From an uncultured Collinsella sp. (GTDB lineage: Bacteria; Actinomycetota; Coriobacteriia; Coriobacteriales; Coriobacteriaceae), in contig CAAENB010000031.1 of NCBI GenBank assembly GCA_900757235.1, forward strand, positions 1 through 21,674: 21,674 nt of DNA, given 5' to 3'. Made by a program: the position numbers and the translations under genes. This document shows, in pieces, positions 15,393 through 21,674 of this stretch. Under the pieces are notes generated by a model. The model saw only the letters and a program-made list of their open reading frames with translations. It was not told where the DNA came from and did not search any database. The first letter of the stretch is position 1, and the number at the start of each line of letters is the position of its first letter.

Positions 15393-16736
15393 TTACTCTT
15401 GAATGTCAAAGATGCTCTCTGACAAATCAAGATGAAGGAGCACTTTGGTGCCCTTGCCCGGCGCCGATTCGACACGCGTATAGGAGTGCGGCCCAAAAAA
15501 GCGATGGATGCGCTCCGAAATATTGTGCATGGCCACACCGGCGCCGCCACCCTGGGGAGAGCTGGCGTCGGGACGGGCAGAGCGCTCGTCAAACAGTCTG
15601 GCGGCGGTACCCTCATCCATACCCACGCCATTATCGGCCACAGCAATCAAGATTGCATCCTCGCCGTCTTGGTGAACGGTCACGTCGATCCTCAGGGCGT
15701 CGTCATCGCCCATACCATGACGCACGGCGTTCTCGACAATCGGCTGGATCACGAACGCCGGCACCAGCGTATCTTCCACGTCCTCGGACACATCGAACGT
15801 CGCAAGCACGCGGTCCTCGCCAAAGCGGGCCTTCTCAAAGGTAAGGTAGCGCTTGGTCTGTGCGACCTCGCGCGAGACCGGAATAAGCGATCCCGAGTTG
15901 TCGAGCGTGGCACGATAGAACGATGAGAACTCACGAAGCAGTTCGCGGGCCCGCAGCGGGTCGGTGCGCGTAAACGATGCAATGGTGTTCAGCGTGTTGA
16001 ACAGGAAGTGCGGGTTAATCTGCGCCTGCAGCGCACGCACCTCGGCGCGCGCCGTGAGCTCCTTTTGCACCTCGAGCTCGTGGATGGCGAGCTGTGTGGA
16101 CAAGATCTCGGCAAAGCCCGAGGCAAGCGCGTACTGGGTACGGTCGACGGCGCGCGGGGTCTTGTAGTAGAACTTGAGCGTACCGACGGTACGATCGCCC
16201 ACCTTGATGGGGGCGATAATGCCGGCGGGGACTTGGTTGTGCGAGCCGTCCGAGCCCACGACATCCACCATACGGTTGAACGACTGCACGATGCCATGTT
16301 CGATAACGTAGCGTGTGGCAAGCGTGTGGATGGGAGTATCGGGCAGCAGTTTTTCCTCAAACTCGCCCGCGCAGGCAAGCACGTTGTCCTCGTCGGTGAT
16401 GGCCACCGTCATGGCGCGCGTCTCGGGCAAAATGCGCCGGCACACCAAACGCGCCGACTCCTGCGTCAGACCGCCCTTAATGTCCTCGAGCATGGCCGAG
16501 GCCACCGAGAGCGTCTCCTCGGTGTACTGGGAGCGCACCGAATCGGGATTGAGCGTCAAAAAGATAAAGATGCACAGAAAGATGCACAGCAGCGCGCAGG
16601 CAATCACCGTGGCGATCGGCTCGATACCGGTCACCAAGGCAAAAATAAAGTACACCAGCACGCAAATGGCGCAGGCGACGGCAATGATGCGAAAGATTGA
16701 TATTGAACTATCGCGCTGGGCGCGGCGGTCGATCAT
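15393..16736 (-). CDS. LytS-type sensor histidine kinase (system 1)
   Basis: A 447-residue membrane kinase that pairs with the downstream LytTR regulator. Two membrane helices (about 13-34 and 40-62) are joined by a very short loop, so little is exposed outside. A GAF-like cytoplasmic region follows (about 75-215; VAITDEDNVLACAGEF, IIAPIKVGDRTVGTLKFYY). Then comes the His_kinase domain with QINPHFLFNTLNTIAS (H243) and the HATPase domain with the N-box PIVENAVRHGM (N336), DNGVGM (368-373) and a glycine-rich GGGAG lid. The ATG overlaps the stop of the glycosyltransferase gene as ATGA, with GGAGG upstream, so the two are translationally coupled. The signal may be sensed inside the membrane or by the GAF-like domain. 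Confidence 0.94.
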   Translation of the reverse strand: MIDRRAQRDSSISIFRIIAVACAICVLVYFIFALVTGIEPIATVIACALLCIFLCIFIFLTLNPDSVRSQYTEETLSVASAMLEDIKGGLTQESARLVCRRILPETRAMTVAITDEDNVLACAGEFEEKLLPDTPIHTLATRYVIEHGIVQSFNRMVDVVGSDGSHNQVPAGIIAPIKVGDRTVGTLKFYYKTPRAVDRTQYALASGFAEILSTQLAIHELEVQKELTARAEVRALQAQINPHFLFNTLNTIASFTRTDPLRARELLREFSSFYRATLDNSGSLIPVSREVAQTKRYLTFEKARFGEDRVLATFDVSEDVEDTLVPAFVIQPIVENAVRHGMGDDDALRIDVTVHQDGEDAILIAVADNGVGMDEGTAARLFDERSARPDASSPQGGGAGVAMHNISERIHRFFGPHSYTRVESAPGKGTKVLLHLDLSESIFDIQE

Positions 16737-17920
16737 TCGGCCCCCTCCAGGATACTGATCAGTTGTGCGTCACGCCAAAGCCCGTCCATGATCTTGGGCC
16801 AAAAGCTCTGGAAACGCAGATAGCTTGCAGCGTTTTGGCGCGCATAGGCCTTTGCCTCGTCGATACCATGGCGCCAGATGCGCAGGTAGCCCTCATGCTC
16901 GCGGGTAAACACGCTGCGGACCATAGCGGTCTTGCGCACGCGGTCGTCGAGCTCGCGCGAAATCCACGGGCCCGGGTAGGGCATGAGCGATGCCGCCGTA
17001 ACGGGGATGAGCTCCTTTTGATGCGCGGCGAACGTCAACTTGGCCCGTTCGTAGTACCAACGGTATACATCCTGCATAAAGCGCGGTGAGCGCTTTTCGG
17101 ACTCCGGAGGCAGATGGCGCACGGTCCACTCGTTATCAAACCACACGTCGTAGCCAAACATGCGCATGTTAAAGAGGTAATCCAAGTCCTCGCCGCGGGT
17201 GATGAACGGGTCAAAGGCCACACGCGTAAAGGCGCGGGCGTGCAGGGCCATCAGGCCGCCGCACACGTAGTTGGAGCGCGAGATGCGGGTGCCCGAGAGC
17301 GCCTTTTTCATCCAACGGTTGAACTCGATGCGCTTGGTCCACCAACGATGGCAGATGCCCGCCTTGTCCGTGGGAGCCAGCGGCGAGCCGTCGCGATCGT
17401 AGAAATAGCCGCTCTTGACCAAGATCGGCAAGCCCTGACGCGTCTGCTGCCCCAACGCATAGGTCGCGCGCTTCATAAAGTCGGCGTCGATGACAGTCTC
17501 ATCGTCATCCAAAAAGATAACCGCGTCATGCCCCAGCACAGCGGCACAGGCTAGCCCCATGTTGCGGATGGCACCGTAGCCTCGCAGGCTCACGCACTCG
17601 CCCGAACCCTTAGGCGCGATCTGAGCAACCCGGTCTGCGATGCGCGAGGCCTGGGTGTTGGTGACAACGGTGACCTTGAGCGTGGGATGCGCGTCGACAA
17701 TCTCGTGCACGCGCAGCGACACATCGGCTGTGGCAGAAACGGGACAGACCACCAAAAGGATGATGCGCGGGATGTCACGTACCTGCTCAAGCGAGGCCAA
17801 GCAGCGGTCGAGTTCGGGATTGTCGGCGTTGAGTCGGGTCGAATGGTCATAGGTGCCAGGGGCGTTTGCGCAAGCGTCGTCGCCCGCCCAATACGTTGGA
17901 ATCACGACTGTGGCGTTCAT
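16733..17920 (-). CDS. Family 2 glycosyltransferase
   Basis: A 395-residue GT-A fold glycosyltransferase that moves a sugar from a nucleotide-sugar donor, probably onto an envelope polysaccharide or glycolipid. It begins with the GT2 strand NATVVIPTYW, carries the metal-binding DxD in AVIFLDDDETV (D138-D140), and has the acceptor-side ED in ITRGEDLDYLF (E244, D245). No membrane helices are evident, so it is cytoplasmic or peripheral. Its stop overlaps the start of the sensor kinase gene (ATGA), an unusual coupling of an enzyme and a signalling kinase. The start has AGGGAGGG upstream. The MFS terminator ends only about 21 bases before the start, leaving no space for a promoter. The sugar donor and acceptor cannot be read from sequence. 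Confidence 0.88.
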   Translation of the reverse strand: MNATVVIPTYWAGDDACANAPGTYDHSTRLNADNPELDRCLASLEQVRDIPRIILLVVCPVSATADVSLRVHEIVDAHPTLKVTVVTNTQASRIADRVAQIAPKGSGECVSLRGYGAIRNMGLACAAVLGHDAVIFLDDDETVIDADFMKRATYALGQQTRQGLPILVKSGYFYDRDGSPLAPTDKAGICHRWWTKRIEFNRWMKKALSGTRISRSNYVCGGLMALHARAFTRVAFDPFITRGEDLDYLFNMRMFGYDVWFDNEWTVRHLPPESEKRSPRFMQDVYRWYYERAKLTFAAHQKELIPVTAASLMPYPGPWISRELDDRVRKTAMVRSVFTREHEGYLRIWRHGIDEAKAYARQNAASYLRFQSFWPKIMDGLWRDAQLISILEGAE

Positions 17921-17941
17921 GCCTTACCCTCCCTGCAACAC

Positions 17942-17977
17942 AAAAACGGGACGCCGCCAAACACAGGCGACGCCCCG
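17942..17977 (-). terminator. Terminator between MFS gene and glycosyltransferase operon
   Basis: In minus-strand RNA a 12-bp stem (17966-17977 with 17947-17958) forms completely, with two G-U pairs that would be A-C mismatches on the plus strand. A 7-base loop and five U residues (17942-17946) complete it. It ends about 21 bases before the glycosyltransferase start. A TATGAT box (17994-17999) just upstream of the hairpin could start transcripts that meet it at once. Confidence 0.85.
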
Positions 17978-18091
17978 CGACCTAGCTGATTCCATCATAC
18001 CCACTTGGGCAAATCATTGCTCGCAAGTCACAATGTTTATTGCGGATAACCCCAAAAGAGTACCGTGGACAGGCACAATAGCCGCTCGCTC

Positions 18092-19351
18092 CTATGCGGC
18101 ATGCTCTGCCGCCCGAGTCATGCGGGACAGGCGGACCAGCAGCATAAAGCCAACGACCAGCAGCACACCAATGGAAAGGACGCCCAGCGACGGGTTGCCG
18201 GTCAGCGAGGTGACGACCGACACCAGAAAGGTGCCCATAACGCTTGCATAACGACCAAAGATGTCAAAGAAGCCGTAGTACTCGTTGGACTTTTCCTTGG
18301 GGATAATGCGGCCAAAGTAGCTACGGCTGAGCGCCTGCACGCCGCCCTGGAACAGGCCGACCAAAATGGCAAGCACCCAAAACTCAAAGGCGGTCTTTAG
18401 GAAGAACGCGGCGAACAGCACAATGCCCATGTAGGCGGCGACCGCCACCAGGATCATGTTGAGCGTGCCCACGCGTCCGGCGAGCTTGCCATAGATGATG
18501 GCGGACGGAAAAGCAACAAACTGCGTGACGAGCAGCGCCAGGACCAGCTGCGTCGAATCGATGCCCAAGGCCGATCCGTAGCTGGTGGCCATGGAAATGA
18601 CTGTGTGCACACCGTCGATATAGAAGAAGAACGCGATCATGTAGACCAGCACGGTCTTGTTGTGGGCGATCTCGCGCATGGTGTGTCCGACCTCGGAGAA
18701 CACACCGCCCACGATGTGGCCGATGGTGTCCTCGGGACCGCGCTCGCGACCGTACTTTTGCTTATAGGTGCGAATGAGCGGCAGGGTAAAGATGAGCCAC
18801 CAGACACCAGTGATGATAAACGACAGACGCGTTGCCAGCATGGTGGGGACGCCAAGAGCGGAGCCACCCATGATGAGCGCCAGGCAGATGACGAACGGCA
18901 CGGTGGAACCGATGTAGCCCCAGGCATAGCCCGAGCTGGACACGGCGTCCATGCGCTCGTCGGTGGTAATGTCGGGCAGCATGGCGTCGTAGAACGTCAT
19001 AGAAGAGTTAAGGCCGATGGTGCACAGCACGTACACGGTCAAAAATGCCATGGCGGACATTGGGATAGCCTGCGCCAGGCAAAGCACCAGGCCCGTGAGG
19101 AAGAAGCCCAAGAAGAACTTGATCTTGTTGCCGGCGTAGTCGGCAAGCGCGCCCAGAATGGGCATGAGCATGGCGATGACCAGCGAGGCGATCGTCTGCG
19201 CATTGCCCCAGGCGACCACCAGGTCGGCCGAGGAAGCGCCGGTGTTGATGGCGTTAAAGTAAATGGGCACCACCGAGGTATTGAGCAACACGAGGGCCGA
19301 ATTGCCCACATCATACATAACCCAGTTACGCTCGAGCTTGGTGTATTTCAT
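18092..19351 (-). CDS. MFS transporter, UMF1/Atg22-like
   Basis: A 419-residue polytopic membrane protein with about 11-12 hydrophobic segments. The N-terminus WVMYDVGNSALVLLNTSVVP resembles the YDxxNSA signature of the UMF1 family, related to yeast Atg22 vacuolar amino-acid effluxers, and ALADYAGNKIKFFLG matches the MFS loop 2-3 motif. A cytoplasmic loop near residues 196-230 (KQKYGRERGPEDTIGH) divides the halves. RSYFGRIIPKEKSNEYYGFF in the second half is typical of the family. The substrate is not predictable. The ATG has only a weak AGGG about ten bases upstream. A possible promoter (TTGGGG at 19399-19404, 16 bases, TATATC at 19377-19382) lies just upstream, and a strong terminator follows. 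Confidence 0.9.
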   Translation of the reverse strand: MKYTKLERNWVMYDVGNSALVLLNTSVVPIYFNAINTGASSADLVVAWGNAQTIASLVIAMLMPILGALADYAGNKIKFFLGFFLTGLVLCLAQAIPMSAMAFLTVYVLCTIGLNSSMTFYDAMLPDITTDERMDAVSSSGYAWGYIGSTVPFVICLALIMGGSALGVPTMLATRLSFIITGVWWLIFTLPLIRTYKQKYGRERGPEDTIGHIVGGVFSEVGHTMREIAHNKTVLVYMIAFFFYIDGVHTVISMATSYGSALGIDSTQLVLALLVTQFVAFPSAIIYGKLAGRVGTLNMILVAVAAYMGIVLFAAFFLKTAFEFWVLAILVGLFQGGVQALSRSYFGRIIPKEKSNEYYGFFDIFGRYASVMGTFLVSVVTSLTGNPSLGVLSIGVLLVVGFMLLVRLSRMTRAAEHAA

Positions 19352-19376
19352 GGACAGGGACCCTTCGTATTCGCCC

Positions 19377-19404
19377 GATATACAGTTAATTCATCGTACC
19401 CCAA
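19377..19404 (-). promoter_or_regulatory. Candidate promoter of the MFS gene
   Basis: On the minus strand TTGGGG (19399-19404) and TATATC (19377-19382) are separated by 16 bases. The -10 box ends 25 bases before the start codon, giving a short leader. Both boxes match consensus only partly. Confidence 0.3.
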
Positions 19405-19452
19405 TTGTCCAGAAGCACCGGTAAGGATTCGGCAAAGGGGCACGCATGGGCC

Positions 19453-20397
19453 CTATTCCTCGCGGTCGAACTCCTCGTCGGCGCCGAGCACGCGACCGCT
19501 GTAGTTGACGTGGCTAGTCACGGCCTCCATGTCGCCGGTCTCGATAAAACGTGCGACCGTGCATTCGTAATCGACCAGCGCACGATCAAAAACCTCGGGG
19601 AAACTCTCGTTCGAGACCTCGTCGGTAAAGGGATTCTTCCATGTCAGATGGCCCAGGTTACCGGTGCGCTCGGGCAGCTCCGTCGTCACGCGATGGGCAA
19701 GGCCGTCGAGCAGCGAGTAGTCGTGCACCAAGCCCTCAACCAGCGAGATCGCGCGCGTCTTTGCGGAGCCGGCCGGCTCAATCGCGCGATAAAGTCGCTG
19801 CATATTGGCGACGGCAGCACCGTACTCCCCCGCCGGAACGTCAATGCCGTACACGCGTCCGGCAACATAGCTCATCAGCACGCCGGCCACGCGATTGATG
19901 CGATCGGTGGTGACGATCTCGCCCGCCGGCGGGTAATCGTCAACCGTAGCGCCATCGCGTTTAAGCTGCAGCATCAGTACATCCAGGTCGCTCTCGATCA
20001 CGGCATGGACCTGACTGCTCGAATCCTCAAGCTCTGAATCGGACTCCACGATGCCAAACTGTTGCTCATAGACAAAGGGGTGAGCGTTGCGGTCGAGCAC
20101 GTAATGAGACAGCAGGCCCAGCGCAAAGGCACGACCCAAGCTGGCGTCGCGCGGCAGCAGATGCGACACGCCGTCGCGCAGGCACGCGAACTGGCGAGAT
20201 ATGCGCGACCGATGCATGACCTGCGCCAGCAGCGTGCAGTCGGAAACACGCGGTGTCAGAATGTGAAAGAAAAACGGGTCGGGGCCTTGGTTGCCCAAGA
20301 TAAAGGCAATGCGCTCTTCATCGGACGTGATGACGCCCTGCGGAAGACGGTCGATGCTTTCCTCGCCAAACAGATGATGGGTGATAAGCGCGGGCAT
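19453..20397 (-). CDS. Zinc-dependent phospholipase C family protein
   Basis: A 314-residue protein resembling the zinc-dependent phospholipase C family, whose histidines and aspartates bind metal ions that cleave phosphodiester headgroups. Candidate ligands are H7 and H8 in MPALITHHLFGE, D40 in NQGPDPFFFH, H98, D102 and H106 in LLSHYVLDRNAHPF, and H131 and E135 in QVHAVIESDLD. There is no signal peptide, unlike secreted clostridial phospholipases, so it probably acts inside the cell or is an S1/P1-like relative of different function. The start at 20397 follows AAAGGA; an upstream codon is less good. It lies between the MFS gene and the second LytTR regulator, about 90-100 bases from each, and could be read from the regulator's transcript. 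Confidence 0.75.
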   Translation of the reverse strand: MPALITHHLFGEESIDRLPQGVITSDEERIAFILGNQGPDPFFFHILTPRVSDCTLLAQVMHRSRISRQFACLRDGVSHLLPRDASLGRAFALGLLSHYVLDRNAHPFVYEQQFGIVESDSELEDSSSQVHAVIESDLDVLMLQLKRDGATVDDYPPAGEIVTTDRINRVAGVLMSYVAGRVYGIDVPAGEYGAAVANMQRLYRAIEPAGSAKTRAISLVEGLVHDYSLLDGLAHRVTTELPERTGNLGHLTWKNPFTDEVSNESFPEVFDRALVDYECTVARFIETGDMEAVTSHVNYSGRVLGADEEFDREE

Positions 20398-20489
20398 AAT
20401 GATCCTTTCGATTTCATTCGATGCCACCCATTATGCCCACCGCGCGCCCATGCCAAACCTGCGGTGGTAAACGACGGCACGCAAGCCTC

Positions 20490-21224
20490 TTACGCAAGCC
20501 CCAGGTGCGACTTGACCTCGGCGGCACGACGACGGGACACCGGCACCGTCGAGCTCACGCGGTCGAGCCTGAGCTCCATCAACCCCGTGGAGCCAATCTC
20601 AACATTGTGCACGTCTTCCAAATTGACCAGATAGCTGCGATGAACGCGAATAAAGCCCTCGGAGCCCAAGCGACGTTCGAGCGAAGAGATCGACTCATTG
20701 ATCAGATATGTTCCCTCGGCGCAGACGGCGTTGCAAAAATCGGCACGCGCCTCAAAGTAGCAGACATCCGCCACGGGGATGAACACCTTTTTACCCCCGC
20801 GATCCACCGTCAGGCGCAAGGGCTGGCGCGGAGCATGGACGACACGACGAACGCCCAGGGCGGCCTCGATCTTATCGAGCGCCTTTGACAGGCGGGCATC
20901 CTCGACCGGCTTGACGACGTAATCAATGGCATCGAGGTTATAGGCATCGGCCGCATACTCGGCAAATGCCGTCACAAACACCACGACCGGCGGCGTTTTT
21001 AGGTTCTGCAGCGTCTCGGCAAGCTCGATTCCCGAGCGGCCGGGCATCGTGATATCCAAAAACAGCACGTCGGGCTTGTTCGACAGAATCGACTCCACGG
21101 CCTCGGTGACATTGCCCGCCTCGGCAATCTGTCCCACACGTGCATCCTTTTCCAGCAGATAACGTAGCTCAGCCCTAATAGGAGGCTCGTCATCAACCAC
21201 CAAGATGTTCCATCCCTCGGACAT
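20490..21224 (-). CDS. LytTR-family response regulator (system 2)
   Basis: A 244-residue response regulator related to the one at 14604-15320. The receiver has LVVDDE, phospho-acceptor D57 in LFLDITMPG, FVTAFAEYA and DYVVKPVEDARL. The LytTR part has GGKKVFIPVADVCYF, GFIRVHRSYLVNLEDV and VPVSRRRAAEVKSHL. The shared spacing and phrases (RAELRYLLE / RSELRFLLE, MPGxSG, LKxPP, KPVExARL, VPVSRRR) suggest the two systems arose by duplication. The start MSEGWNILVV has GAGGGGAAG upstream. The kinase gene ends 39 bases upstream, so the two are one operon. Confidence 0.95.
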   Translation of the reverse strand: MSEGWNILVVDDEPPIRAELRYLLEKDARVGQIAEAGNVTEAVESILSNKPDVLFLDITMPGRSGIELAETLQNLKTPPVVVFVTAFAEYAADAYNLDAIDYVVKPVEDARLSKALDKIEAALGVRRVVHAPRQPLRLTVDRGGKKVFIPVADVCYFEARADFCNAVCAEGTYLINESISSLERRLGSEGFIRVHRSYLVNLEDVHNVEIGSTGLMELRLDRVSSTVPVSRRRAAEVKSHLGLA

Positions 21225-21263
21225 ATGCGCTTCCCCTCTTTTTTCTCTCAATCCAACCGCGCG

Positions 21264-21674
21264 CTACACCTTCATCGGCGCCGGCTCATGCGGCTCGCCG
21301 TTCAGCTCGACGATGACCTGCGTTCCCACGCCCTCCTGGGACTTCACGCGCATGCCAGAATCTTCCCCGTAAAAGAAATGGATGCGCTGAAGCACGTTGA
21401 AGAGCGCCAGGCCGCAGCCTCGCTTGATGGAGCCGTCGGCGGTAATGCTCTCGGGCTCCTCTCGGCGATGCTGCTCAAACAGGTGCGCGCAGACTTCTTC
21501 GCTCATACCGATGCCGTCATCTTCGACGATGATCTCCAGACCGTCATCGGTCTCAAAAGCCCTAACACGAATAGAAAGCGGCTCGGTCTCGCGCTGCGCA
21601 TGCTTGATGCAGTTTTCGAGCAGCGGCTGCAAGATAAACGGCGGCACCATGCTGTCGCGCACCTCAAAGTCGAT
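21264..21674 (-). CDS. LytS-type sensor histidine kinase (system 2), C-terminal part only
   Basis: The last 136 codons of a sensor kinase whose N-terminus lies beyond the window; the frame stays open to base 21674. Visible parts are the end of the His_kinase domain and the HATPase domain: N-box PPFILQPLLENCIKHAQ, EDDGIGMSEEV, the lid KRGCGLALFNV and the final VGTQVIVELNGEP. This matches the corresponding part of the system 1 kinase (PAFVIQPIVENAVRHG, DNGVGM, GGGAGVAMHNI). It is followed at 39 bases by its response regulator. A GTG at 21662 is internal, not a true start, because conserved domain sequence continues upstream of it. Membrane topology and sensor domain cannot be seen. Confidence 0.93.
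   Translation of the reverse strand: MDFEVRDSMVPPFILQPLLENCIKHAQRETEPLSIRVRAFETDDGLEIIVEDDGIGMSEEVCAHLFEQHRREEPESITADGSIKRGCGLALFNVLQRIHFFYGEDSGMRVKSQEGVGTQVIVELNGEPHEPAPMKV

Overview
This 21.7 kb window is high-GC bacterial chromosome in which every gene I can support lies on the minus strand, so transcription runs from high to low coordinates. The protein set (clostridial-type MutY-like glycosylase, rubrerythrin, Rrf2 regulator, UMF1-type transporter, zinc-dependent phospholipase C family protein, two LytTR two-component systems) together with high GC suggests an anaerobic gut actinomycete of the class Coriobacteriia, most likely Collinsella or a close relative. That assignment rests on overall protein character, not on a marker gene.

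Layout in ascending coordinates. 1-2837: most of mfd, cut by the window edge. 3060-4526: an ATP-grasp enzyme of the glutathionylspermidine-synthase type. 4601-4735: a 44-residue zinc-ribbon micro-ORF. 4855-8867: endonuclease III (nth), a fused ABC exporter and rmuC. 8919-10009: a translationally coupled nucleotidyltransferase/HTH pair that looks like a toxin-antitoxin module. 10133-10555: a small membrane protein. 10556-11274: about 720 bases without a gene, holding a 205-bp element with near-perfect 24-bp terminal inverted repeats, a hairpin with 32-bp arms and two terminator-like hairpins. 11275-13341: rubrerythrin, a MutY-like glycosylase and an Rrf2 regulator, an oxidative-stress and repair neighbourhood. 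13342-13644: a structured leader region with a candidate promoter. 13681-13758: tRNA-Asp. 14039-14506: a YfcE/MJ0936-type phosphodiesterase. 14604-17920: an operon of glycosyltransferase, sensor kinase and LytTR regulator. 18092-20397: a UMF1/Atg22-like MFS transporter and a phospholipase C family protein. 20490-21674: a second LytTR regulator and the end of its kinase.

Themes: DNA repair (mfd, nth, rmuC, MutY-like) is spread through the first 13 kb. Two similar LytS/LytR-type systems bracket a cell-surface or membrane block (glycosyltransferase, transporter, phospholipase). Several genes start within 25-45 bases of a terminator-like hairpin, which leaves no room for a promoter between hairpin and gene and suggests attenuation or controlled read-through. 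The least explained parts are the nucleotidyltransferase/HTH pair, the 205-bp inverted-repeat element and the multi-hairpin leader upstream of the Rrf2 gene.
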